Shown: positions 1-7,013 of the stretch, in pieces
Position numbering within the stretch: position 1 is the stretch's first letter
Layout: each line of letters opens with the position of its first letter
NCBI GenBank assembly: GCA_013695255.1
Contig: JACDAV010000424.1
Span: 1-16,711, forward strand
Length of the DNA stretch: 16,711 nucleotides
Reading direction: 5' to 3'
Source: Chloroflexota bacterium
Lineage (GTDB): Bacteria; Chloroflexota; Limnocylindria; Limnocylindrales; CSP1-4
Position numbers and translations under genes: made by a program
The notes under the pieces: generated by a model
What the model saw: the letters and a program-made list of their open reading frames with translations, nothing else
Told to the model about the DNA's origin: nothing
The model's database searches: none

Positions 1-1168
1 CTTCGGCACGCTGCCCGGCGACGCGATTCCGCTCGGCGCCGCGGCCGGCCATTTCCTGCTGACCGGCCTGCTGGTGCTGTTCGCCGGCGCGGTTGCCTTC
101 GCTCTCGGCCCGGTGGTGGGTCGCGGACGCGCGCTCGGTCTGGGGCTGGTCGTCCTGTTCGCCACCTACCTCGTCCCGGCCTACGCGAGCGTCTCCCCGG
201 TCATCGAGGCGCTGGAGCCGCTCTCGCCGTTCAGCTGGACGGCTGGCCATCGGCCGCTCGCCGGCCGCTCCGACTGGCTGCCGGTCGGTGCGCTCGGGGC
301 CGTCACGGCCGGCCTGGCGACGCTCGGTCTGTTCACGTTCGAGCGCCGCGACCTCGGCCGCGCCGCGAGCCTGGGCTGGCTTCGACTGCCCTCGCTTCCC
401 GCCGGGACGCGCAATCCGTTCGTCCGGCAGCTGGCCGATCGGCTCGGAGCGGCGATCGGCTGGGGCCTCGGGATCGGGCTCTACGGCGCGACGATCGCGG
501 CATCCGCGGCGGCATTCTCCGCCGGCATGGCCCAGCTGCCGCAAATCCGGGCGATGGTCGAGCGGATCTACCCGGGGGTCGACATCACCGCTCCGTCCGG
601 CGTGCTGCAGCTCGCCTTCTTCCCGTTCGGCTCGCTGCTCGCGGGTCTCGGCGCGGCGACGTTCGTCGGCGGCTGGGCCGGGGATGAGTCGAACCGCCGG
701 CTCGACCTCGTGCTGTCGACGCCGACGGGGCGCGTTCCCTGGGCCCTCGCGAGCGCGCTCGGGGTCCTTGCGGCGGTGCTGGCGATGGTGGCGCTGGGCG
801 GCGCCGTGATCGGCATTGCCGTGGCGAACCAGGGCGGCGACGCCGCGACGCCCCTGATCGGGCTCGGCGTGCTCGCGCTCTACGGCGCGGCGGTGGCCGG
901 CGTCGGGCTCGCCGTCGGTGGCCTCCTCCGGGCGGACCTGGCGGCGCCGGTCGCCGGCGGGATCGTGATCGGTTCGTACCTTCTCGAGCTCGTGGGCACC
1001 ATCCTCCGGGCGCCGGACTGGCTCCTCCAGGTGTCGCTCAACCACCACTTCGGCCAGCCGATGGCCGGCCGGTTCGACGCGGGTGGCCTGGCGCTGTTCG
1101 CGGTGCTTGCCGTGGGTGGCGTGGCGGTTGGCCTGCTCGGTCTTCGCCGGCGGGACCTGCGCGGATGA
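1..1168 (+). CDS. ABC-2 type exporter permease, 5'-truncated
   Basis: This is the membrane subunit of an ABC exporter. The frame is open from base 2, so the gene begins outside the window; the GTG at 74 is internal. About 388 residues are visible, mostly hydrophobic helices separated by short loops. The signature of two-half ABC-2 permeases related to COG3559 (putative polyketide or drug exporters, usually about 530 residues) is present: a cytoplasmic segment ESNRRLDLVLSTPTGR after a helix, and near the C-terminus PDWLLQVSLNHHFGQP followed by a last helix and a basic tail. The matching ATPase is expected just upstream, off the window. The stop overlaps the next start as ATGA, so the downstream oxidoreductase is probably translated from the same mRNA. 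The substrate cannot be read from the sequence. Confidence 0.82.
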   Translation, partial: FGTLPGDAIPLGAAAGHFLLTGLLVLFAGAVAFALGPVVGRGRALGLGLVVLFATYLVPAYASVSPVIEALEPLSPFSWTAGHRPLAGRSDWLPVGALGAVTAGLATLGLFTFERRDLGRAASLGWLRLPSLPAGTRNPFVRQLADRLGAAIGWGLGIGLYGATIAASAAAFSAGMAQLPQIRAMVERIYPGVDITAPSGVLQLAFFPFGSLLAGLGAATFVGGWAGDESNRRLDLVLSTPTGRVPWALASALGVLAAVLAMVALGGAVIGIAVANQGGDAATPLIGLGVLALYGAAVAGVGLAVGGLLRADLAAPVAGGIVIGSYLLELVGTILRAPDWLLQVSLNHHFGQPMAGRFDAGGLALFAVLAVGGVAVGLLGLRRRDLRG

Positions 1169-2637
1169 GCGGCGTCGAGGGCGAGCGCTTCGATCTCGTG
1201 GTCCTCGGCGGCGGCCCGGCAGGGATGACCGCCGCCCTGCGCGCGGCCGAGCTCGGGGCGCGGGTCGCCCTGGTCGAGAAGGACCGCCTCGGCGGGACGT
1301 GCACGAACGACGGGTGTGCCCCGACGCGCGTGCTGGCCAAGGCCGCGCGGCTCCTGCGAGACGCGCGGCAGCTGGGCGCGTACGGGATCGTGGCGGCCGA
1401 GCCGAGCCTCGACCTCGAGGAGTTGCTCGCCGCCACGCAGCGCACCGTCTACCGGCTGCAGGAGAAGAAGCAGGCTGCCGCTCATCTCGAGCGGGCGGGT
1501 GTCGAGGTTCGCGAGCGCGCCGGCCCCGCTGCCTTCACCGCCGCCGACTCGGTCGTGCTCGGCGATGGGGGAGCGATCGCGGCGGACCGGTTCATCGTCG
1601 CCTGCGGCGGGCACCCGCGACGGCTGCCGATCCCGGGTCACGAGCTGGCCATGACGTACAGCGACGTGTGGGGCCTCAAGCGCGCGCCGGCGTCCGTGGC
1701 GATCGTGGGGGGGTCGTCGACGGGCGCCCAGCTCGCCTCGATCCTCGCCGCGTTCGGCTCGCGGGTCACGCTGCTCGAGGTGGCGCCGCGGATCCTGGCC
1801 GGCGAGGACCCGGACGTCTCGGCGGCCCTGGCCCGGGCATTCGCCGGACACGACATCGACGTGATCGCGGGCATCGAGGCTGTCGACGCGATCGATCGTC
1901 CGGCCGAGGGGCTGCGACTCCGGTATCGGCTCGACGGTGCCGAGCGCCAGCTGGCGGTGGAGGCCGTGATCCTGGCCGTCGGCTGGCCGGGCAACCTGGA
2001 CGGCCTCGACCTCGACGCGGCCGGCGTTGCCACGGAGCGCGGCTACGTCCGCGTCGACGACACGCTGCGGACCTCGGCGCCGAACATCTGGGCCGCCGGC
2101 GACATCACGGGCCGGATGATGCTTGTCCAGAGCGCGACCTTCGAGGGACGCGTGGCGGCCGAGAACGCGCTGCGCGACGAGGGTCGCAGCGCGCGGCACG
2201 CCATCGTCGCCCACGGCGGCTTCACCGATCCGGAATACGCCAGCGTCGGCCTGACGGAGGCACAGGCCCAGACGGCCGGTCAGCTCGTCGAGACCGGCAC
2301 CGTCCCGTACGCCGACCTGGACCGCGCGGTGATCGACGGCCGGACCGAGGGCTTCTGCAAGCTCGTGGTGGAGCGCGATTCGCACCGCATCCTCGGCGCG
2401 CACGTGGTCGGCGAGCAGGCGGTCGAGGTCGTCCAGATCGTGGCCGGGGCCATGGCCGGCAACGTCGCGGTCGAGCGCCTCGCCGAGGTGGAGTTCGCGT
2501 ACCCCACGTTCACCGCCATCGTCGGGCTGGCTGCCCGGCAGGTGGTCCACGCGCTCCGGCTGCCGAGCGACGAGGCCCGGGCCTGGGAGGCGATGGGCCG
2601 GCCGCGCGTGGCCGAGTGGGAGCGCCGGGAGACCTGA
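1165..2637 (+). CDS. FAD/NAD(P)-dependent disulfide oxidoreductase (MerA/Lpd-like)
   Basis: A 490-residue class I pyridine nucleotide-disulfide oxidoreductase. It has an N-terminal FAD Rossmann motif (GGGPAGMTAA, residues 15-24), a redox pair in GGTCTNDGCAPTR (Cys46 and Cys51), a central NAD(P) motif (AIVGGSSTGAQ), a second FAD motif (IWAAGDITGRM), and the C-terminal dimerisation domain (FTDPEYASVGLTE). The catalytic His of lipoamide dehydrogenase and glutathione reductase is replaced by Tyr446 (AYPTFTAIV), as in mercuric reductases. However, the vicinal C-terminal cysteines and the N-terminal metal-binding domain of true MerA are absent. It is therefore unlikely to be a mercuric or lipoamide enzyme, and the substrate is unknown. 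The start is fixed by the 4-base ATGA overlap with the permease, which implies translational coupling. Confidence 0.88.
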   Translation: MSGVEGERFDLVVLGGGPAGMTAALRAAELGARVALVEKDRLGGTCTNDGCAPTRVLAKAARLLRDARQLGAYGIVAAEPSLDLEELLAATQRTVYRLQEKKQAAAHLERAGVEVRERAGPAAFTAADSVVLGDGGAIAADRFIVACGGHPRRLPIPGHELAMTYSDVWGLKRAPASVAIVGGSSTGAQLASILAAFGSRVTLLEVAPRILAGEDPDVSAALARAFAGHDIDVIAGIEAVDAIDRPAEGLRLRYRLDGAERQLAVEAVILAVGWPGNLDGLDLDAAGVATERGYVRVDDTLRTSAPNIWAAGDITGRMMLVQSATFEGRVAAENALRDEGRSARHAIVAHGGFTDPEYASVGLTEAQAQTAGQLVETGTVPYADLDRAVIDGRTEGFCKLVVERDSHRILGAHVVGEQAVEVVQIVAGAMAGNVAVERLAEVEFAYPTFTAIVGLAARQVVHALRLPSDEARAWEAMGRPRVAEWERRET

Positions 2638-2668
2638 GCTGGCCGGCCGACGCCTCGCCAGCGCGACG

Positions 2669-2687
2669 TTAACGCTTCGTTTACGGT
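2669..2687 (+). promoter_or_regulatory. Candidate leaderless promoter of the sulfatase-like gene
   Basis: TACGGT (2682-2687) matches TANNNT and ends 6 nt before the ATG at 2694, with no Shine-Dalgarno sequence in between, so the transcript probably starts at or next to the ATG. The same spacing recurs at four other genes in this window. Overlapping it are two hexamers, TTAACG and TTTACG, 5 nt apart (2669-2685). They resemble the direct-repeat layout of Pho-type response-regulator sites, but this is only a resemblance. No convincing -35 box is visible. Confidence 0.45.
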
Positions 2688-2693
2688 GCTGTC

Positions 2694-4295
2694 ATGCCGG
2701 GACGAGCGACGCGCGACACGCGGAGCCGCTGGAGCGCGCTGCCGCTGCACCCGCTCCTCTTCGCGGCGTTCCCGGTGCTTTTCCTGTTCGCCCAGAACGC
2801 GGTTCAGCAGGTCACGCTCGATCCGCTATGGCTCCCGCTCGGGGCGTCGCTCGCCGCAGCCGGCGGCGCCCTGGCGGCGGGCGCCGCGCTGCTCCGGGAC
2901 TGGCGTCGGGGGGCCATCCTGGCCGGCGTGCTGGTGGTCCTGTTCTTCTCGTTCGGGCATGTCTGGAACGTGGCCCGGGAGTCGCACGGGCTGACGGAAC
3001 GGACGCCGCTCGTGGCCGCCTACGCCGCGATCGCCCTGGGCGCACTGGCACTGACCTGGCGCGACGGCCGGTGGGTCGTCCCGGCCACCCAGGCCGCGAA
3101 CCTCGTGGCGGCGATCCTGTTGGCGTTCAACCTGGTGCGGGTGGGGGAGTTCGCCGCCGGCTCGCTGCCGGGGGTGGCTTCCGCGTCAGCCTCCACGGCG
3201 GCGATCTCGCTCCACGTCCCGGACGGGGGGCGCCGGCCGGACGTCTACTACATCATCCTCGACCGCTACTCGAACGCCGAGACGCTCGATCGCATCTACG
3301 GCTTCGACAACCGACCGTTCCTCGACGCGCTCGAGCAGCGCGGCTTCACGATCGCGGAGGACAGCTGGGCCAACTACTTCAAGACCTCGCTGTCACTCGT
3401 TTCGTCGCTGAGCATGGAGCACCTCAACGGCCAGGCGCTCAAGAACGGGGGCTCACCGTCATTCGAGCCACTGCACCGTGCCCTCCGCGAGCAGCTCGCC
3501 GTGCCGGCGACGCTCAAGGCGCTCGGCTACGAGTACATCCACATCGCGAACACCTGGGAGCCGACGGCGACCAACGTCGACGCCGACCGGGTGCTCCGAT
3601 GGTCCGAGGGGTCCGAGTTCAGCGCCGCGGTGCTCTCCACGACGGCCTGGTCGCTGACCGAGCCCTGGGTGGCGCCCACCGAGCCGGAGGACCTGGGCGA
3701 GGGCGTCGGGCCGCCCGAGCTGCTGCGCAGTCACACGCTCTACCAGCTGGATCGCCTGGCCGAGACGGCGGGCCGGCCGGGTCCCACGTTCGTATTCGCC
3801 CACCTCCTGCTCCCGCACAGCCCCTGGCGGTTCAACGCCGACGGCAGCTTCCCCACGCCGGAGGAGGTGGCCGGCCGGACGCGCGACGAGTCGTACCTCG
3901 AGCACGTGCGTTTCACCAACGATCGGATGCTCGCGATCCTCGACCGCCTGCTCGACACGCCGCCCGGCGAGGAGCCGGTGATCATCCTCCAGGCCGACGA
4001 AGGCGAGTTCCCGATCGAGTTCGCGCGGAACCAGGTTCGGTTCGACTGGCTGAAGGCCACGCCGGACCAGGTCCAGCACAAGTTCGGGATCCTCAACGCG
4101 TTCTACCTGCCGGGAGTCGATCCGGCCGCGGCGGGGGTGTACGACCGGATCACGCCGGTCAACGCGTTCCGGATCGTGTTCAACGCCTACTTCGACGCGG
4201 GCTTGCCGCTGCTGCCGGACGCGACGTACCTCTCGCCCGACTACTACCGGATGTTCGACTTCGTCGAGTACGAGCGCCCGCCCGCCGAGCCCTGA
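2694..4295 (+). CDS. Membrane-anchored sulfatase-like hydrolase/transferase
   Basis: A 533-residue alkaline-phosphatase superfamily protein. Residues 17-150 form about five hydrophobic helices. The catalytic domain begins near residue 180 with RRPDVYYIILDRYSNAE (metal-binding Asp190), followed by NYFKTSLSLVSSL (candidate nucleophile Thr231) and HLLLPHSPW (His370, His375). The late metal motif reads LQADEGEFP, with Asp435-Glu436 where sulfatases usually have Asp-His. The architecture (helices, then an extracytoplasmic catalytic domain) recalls LtaS- or EptA-like enzymes that move phospho-groups onto envelope glycans or lipids; the actual substrate is unknown. It is convergent, with a 13 bp gap, with a methyltransferase and a small membrane protein that may belong to the same function. 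The start at ATG 2694 fits the leaderless promoter. An uncharacterised hydrolase rather than a transferase is possible. Confidence 0.82.
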   Translation: MPGRATRDTRSRWSALPLHPLLFAAFPVLFLFAQNAVQQVTLDPLWLPLGASLAAAGGALAAGAALLRDWRRGAILAGVLVVLFFSFGHVWNVARESHGLTERTPLVAAYAAIALGALALTWRDGRWVVPATQAANLVAAILLAFNLVRVGEFAAGSLPGVASASASTAAISLHVPDGGRRPDVYYIILDRYSNAETLDRIYGFDNRPFLDALEQRGFTIAEDSWANYFKTSLSLVSSLSMEHLNGQALKNGGSPSFEPLHRALREQLAVPATLKALGYEYIHIANTWEPTATNVDADRVLRWSEGSEFSAAVLSTTAWSLTEPWVAPTEPEDLGEGVGPPELLRSHTLYQLDRLAETAGRPGPTFVFAHLLLPHSPWRFNADGSFPTPEEVAGRTRDESYLEHVRFTNDRMLAILDRLLDTPPGEEPVIILQADEGEFPIEFARNQVRFDWLKATPDQVQHKFGILNAFYLPGVDPAAAGVYDRITPVNAFRIVFNAYFDAGLPLLPDATYLSPDYYRMFDFVEYERPPAEP

Positions 4296-4308
4296 GGGAG
4301 GCGGCGGC

Positions 4309-5724
4309 TCAACGGCGCCGCAGCCGGAGGATCGTGCGCTCGCTGCCCTCGATGCCGGCCTCTTCGAGGACCTCGAACCGCTCGCCCAGCGCCGTGCGGA
4401 AGCCCTCGAGTGTGTAGTCGGGGAAGACGTCCTGTCGCGTCGCCAGCAATCGCTGGACCATGGGGTCCGCTTTCGGAACGAACTCCACGATCAGGTTCGG
4501 GGCCAGCCGCGCGAAGAGGTCCGCGAGCATCGGAAGCGGCACGTTGCGCGAGATCGCGAGGTGATGGACGAGGGCCAGGGCGATGACCGTGTCCGCGTCG
4601 GCGCGATCGAGGAACGAGCGCCGCTCCTCGTGCGCCCAGCCAAGCCCGGGGCTGGGATTGCCGAGGTCGACCAGGAGCGGCAGCACGTTCGTCAGCCCAT
4701 CGCGCCGGACGGCGCGGTAATGACGCTCCGTCGCTGCCGGATCGACGTCCCAGGCGACGACCTCGCGCCCGAGCCGCCCGGCAACCGCGCTGTGCCGGCC
4801 CGTGTTCGCCCCGAGGTCCCAGACGATCTCGCCGCCCGCCGCCTCGAGGTACCGCCGCACGAGCTCGTCCTTGCTGCGCGCGGCCGCGTCGTCATAGCTC
4901 GTGTGGTCGGCGTAATCGGCCCACTCGGTTCCCGCCGGCTCCCACCGCAGCCTGGCAACCGTCCGGCGCAGGCTGTCGATCAGCGCCGCGTGCCGGAGCG
5001 GGCTCATGGTCGGGCCGCGGGCCGCCGATGCGGCCGATCCCGCGTGGCGCCGCTGCGCGCGCGCGTGTGCATGGATGTGGCTGGCGAGCCCCACGTCCAG
5101 CAACGTGCGCCGGGGCAGCAGCCGGGCAGCGAGGTCGAGCGGGATGCCGTCGAGGAAGTCGCGCAGCAGGAGCCCACAGCGCACGTCCCGATGGGCCATC
5201 AGGGCCAGCGGCGCGAGGAAGTGCTCGCAGAACTGCCGGTAGCCGATCCACGGCGCCCCGGGGGTCGCCCGCTCGAATGACAGGCTGTCGATGAGGATGG
5301 GCCGGCCGCCGTGGAACTGGACGTTGTAGGCGCTCGCGTCGCGCAGCGTGAAGCCGGCCGCCAGCGCGGCGTCCTGCGCCTCGAGCGTCAGCAGGGCGGC
5401 GTCACGGAGCTGGCCGAACGACCACTCGTAGGCATAGGAGATGAAGCGGACCGCCTCTGGCCGGATGACCGCGTGGGCCCCCGCTGGGTCGAGGGCGTCC
5501 GCCACGTCGACGGCCTCGTGCCGGACGAGCAGCCGCCGGTCCTGGAGCGTCTCGAGCAGCCCGCTTCCCGTCAGGTCGTCCCAGGCCGCGGCGAAGGACC
5601 GGTCAACCTGTCGAAGGAGGACACCCCGGCGGCGATAGACGAAGCCGCTCGGGTCGCGGAACGATGCCGGGTCGCGTCGAGCTCCTGTGCCCCTCGGGGC
5701 GGCCGGCGTCGGGTCGGACGTCAG
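4309..5724 (-). CDS. SAM-dependent methyltransferase with kinase-like N-terminal half, probable CTG start
   Basis: A 471-residue protein read from CTG at 5724. The C-terminal part is a class I methyltransferase: motif I VWDLGANTGRHS (about residues 301-312), an acidic strand end AWDVDP, and ALALVHHLA. The N-terminal half has DPSGFVYRRRGVLLRQV (24-40), then LRDASAYNVQF (Asp129 to Asn134) and GGRPILIDSLSFE (Asp146), the spacing of a kinase catalytic loop plus DFG-like Asp. The first standard start codon, GTG at 5505, would delete about 73 residues including FRDPSGFVY, which looks conserved. No ATG, GTG or TTG occurs in frame between the upstream stop (5767-5769) and 5505. CTG at 5724 overlaps the TGA of the small gene (CTGA), which suggests translational coupling. 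The family resembles proteins loosely labelled NoeA-like; the substrate is unknown. A sequencing error near the start is the alternative. Confidence 0.82.
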   Translation of the reverse strand: MTSDPTPAAPRGTGARRDPASFRDPSGFVYRRRGVLLRQVDRSFAAAWDDLTGSGLLETLQDRRLLVRHEAVDVADALDPAGAHAVIRPEAVRFISYAYEWSFGQLRDAALLTLEAQDAALAAGFTLRDASAYNVQFHGGRPILIDSLSFERATPGAPWIGYRQFCEHFLAPLALMAHRDVRCGLLLRDFLDGIPLDLAARLLPRRTLLDVGLASHIHAHARAQRRHAGSAASAARGPTMSPLRHAALIDSLRRTVARLRWEPAGTEWADYADHTSYDDAAARSKDELVRRYLEAAGGEIVWDLGANTGRHSAVAGRLGREVVAWDVDPAATERHYRAVRRDGLTNVLPLLVDLGNPSPGLGWAHEERRSFLDRADADTVIALALVHHLAISRNVPLPMLADLFARLAPNLIVEFVPKADPMVQRLLATRQDVFPDYTLEGFRTALGERFEVLEEAGIEGSERTILRLRRR

Positions 5725-5906
5725 CGAGATCGGGTCCCGTTGGTCGGTTCGTCGGCGACCGACACGTCATCCCGACGTCGGATCACGCGCACGAACCGTG
5801 CGATCTGGTGACGGAGGAAGAACGGAACCGCGACCACCGTCGCAACGACGGCCTGGATGATCAGGCTGCCCGATCCCGGGTCGATATAGGCGAGAACGTA
5901 TGCCAT
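5721..5906 (-). CDS. Small single-helix membrane protein with YIDPGSGS motif
   Basis: A 61-residue protein beginning MAYVLAYIDPGSGSLIIQ, with one hydrophobic helix at about residues 13-31, then a basic segment (FVRVIRRR) and a polar tail. The motif Tyr-Ile-Asp-Pro-Gly-x-Gly-Ser before a single helix is, from memory, shared by small uncharacterised proteins near envelope and polysaccharide genes. The start at ATG 5906 is supported by an AAGGGAG ribosome binding site about 8 nt upstream and a TANNNT box further up. A longer in-frame reading from 6053 adds a low-complexity extension with no support. Its TGA overlaps the likely CTG of the methyltransferase, so the two are probably one operon. The positive charge after the helix suggests a cytoplasmic C-terminus. 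It may be an accessory subunit; no enzymatic residues are visible. Confidence 0.75.
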   Translation of the reverse strand: MAYVLAYIDPGSGSLIIQAVVATVVAVPFFLRHQIARFVRVIRRRDDVSVADEPTNGTRSR

Positions 5907-5924
5907 GCAGGTGCTCCCTTCTGC

Positions 5925-5941
5925 GGGGTGCAGCCTACCCC
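5925..5941 (-). promoter_or_regulatory. Candidate -10 box and inverted repeat upstream of the small membrane protein
   Basis: On the - strand, TAGGCT (5937-5932) matches TANNNT and lies 25 nt before the ATG at 5906, leaving room for the AAGGGAG ribosome binding site. The box is framed by a short inverted repeat, GGGGT-N7-ACCCC, that could serve as an operator or be chance in GC-rich DNA. The 171 bp between this gene and the divergent PPK2 gene must hold both promoters. Confidence 0.3.
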
Positions 5942-6077
5942 GGCGCGGCCAACGACGCGCCCGACCCGGACTGAAACACGGTCGCAAGCGGGGACAGCCG
6001 CCGCCAATGCACGCGGTGACGAGGCGCGAGCACCCTTGCGCTATCGAGTCCACTCGACCGCACGGGAGGCAGGCGAC

Positions 6078-6941
6078 ATGTCCGACACCGACGCGCCCGA
6101 CGGCGCGACCCGCGCGCCCACCGATCCGGACGTCGGCCTCGACGACGCGGGCCCCGGCGCGGCGACGAAGCTCAAGAAGAAGGTCTACGAGGAGGAGCTG
6201 GCACGGCTCCAGCTCGAGCTCGTGAAGATGGAGGACTGGGTCAAGGCCAAGGGCCTGCGGGTGGTGGTCATCTTCGAGGGCCGGGACGCGGCGGGGAAGG
6301 GCGGCGTGATCAAGCGGATCATGGCCAGCGTCAACCCGCGCATCTGCCGCGTCGTCGCACTCGCCGCTCCGAACGAGCGCGAGAAGGGCCAGTGGTACTT
6401 CCAGCGCTACGTCGATCAGCTTCCGACGGCCGGCGAGATCGTGCTCTTCGATCGCAGCTGGTACAACCGGGCCGGTGTCGAACGGGTGATGGGCTTCGCC
6501 ACGGACGATCAGATCGCGGAGTTCATGCGCGCCTGTCCCGAGTTCGAGCGGATGCTGATCCGCTCGGGGACGATCCTCGTGAAGTTCTGGTTCTCGGTCA
6601 GCGACGCTGAGCAGGAGCGCCGGTTCCAGGCCCGCATCAACGATCCGGCCAAGCGCTGGAAGCTCAGCCCGATGGATCTCGAGGCGCGGTCACGGTGGGT
6701 CGAGTTCTCCCGGGCGAAGGACGAGATGTTCCGTTACACGGACACGGAGGACTCGCCGTGGTGGGTCGTCGAGTCGGATGACAAGCGGCGGGCCCACCTC
6801 AACTCGATCACGCACCTCCTGAGCCAGGTGCCGTACGAGGACCTCCCCGACCAGGTGCTCACGCTGCCGCCCCGCCAGCAGGACGATGGCTACGTCAGAC
6901 CGCCCCGCTCCTCCCAGCGATACGTCCCGCAGGTCTGGTGA
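6078..6941 (+). CDS. ppk2: Polyphosphate kinase 2 (PPK2)
   Basis: A 287-residue cytoplasmic PPK2-family enzyme that transfers phosphate between polyphosphate and nucleotides. All diagnostic motifs are present: Walker A FEGRDAAGKGGVIKRI (from about residue 66), PNEREKGQWYFQRY, Walker B IVLFDRSWYNRAGVE (121-135), and the lid KRWKLSPMD (192-200). The length and single domain fit the one-domain class I group (NDP-phosphorylating direction in characterised members), though the class cannot be fixed by eye. ATG 6078 is chosen because GGGAGG lies 8 nt upstream and the family domain begins soon after; the open frame back to 5664 is non-coding DNA and antisense to the neighbour. The first 30 residues are acidic, Pro/Ala-rich and probably disordered. 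A weak -10-like TATCGA lies 30 nt upstream. Confidence 0.95.
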   Translation: MSDTDAPDGATRAPTDPDVGLDDAGPGAATKLKKKVYEEELARLQLELVKMEDWVKAKGLRVVVIFEGRDAAGKGGVIKRIMASVNPRICRVVALAAPNEREKGQWYFQRYVDQLPTAGEIVLFDRSWYNRAGVERVMGFATDDQIAEFMRACPEFERMLIRSGTILVKFWFSVSDAEQERRFQARINDPAKRWKLSPMDLEARSRWVEFSRAKDEMFRYTDTEDSPWWVVESDDKRRAHLNSITHLLSQVPYEDLPDQVLTLPPRQQDDGYVRPPRSSQRYVPQVW

Positions 6942-6954
6942 CCCCGGCCGCCTG

Positions 6955-6990
6955 CGCCGGGCATCCCGGGCGCCGGGCATCCCGGGCGCC
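6955..6990. repeat. Tandem 16-bp duplication between convergent genes
   Basis: The unit CGCCGGGCATCCCGGG occurs twice in perfect tandem (6955-6970, 6971-6986), followed by a further CGCC. Each unit contains CCGGG-CAT-CCCGG, a 5-bp stem with a 3-nt loop. It lies in the 72 bp between the stop codons of PPK2 and the nitroreductase, so it may act as a bidirectional terminator, although no T-tract follows. Confidence 0.6.
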
Positions 6991-7013
6991 GCCGGTTGGC
7001 GCTCGTCCGGAGC

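Noticed and set aside
880..2550. 556-codon open frame on the - strand opposite the permease and oxidoreductase
   Set aside because: It is Arg/Asp/Gly/His-rich with no domain and is fully antisense to two recognisable genes; GC-rich codon bias creates such frames.
1165..2637. Annotation as mercuric reductase
   Set aside because: It lacks the C-terminal vicinal cysteines and metal-binding domain, and no mer genes are nearby.
5907..6053. Longer start at 6053 for the small membrane protein
   Set aside because: The added residues are Cys/Arg/Pro-rich low complexity, and ATG 5906 has a good ribosome binding site.
5664..6077. N-terminal extension of PPK2 back to 5664
   Set aside because: It would overlap the small membrane-protein gene and methyltransferase start in antisense; the ribosome binding site at 6064-6069 and family length support ATG 6078.
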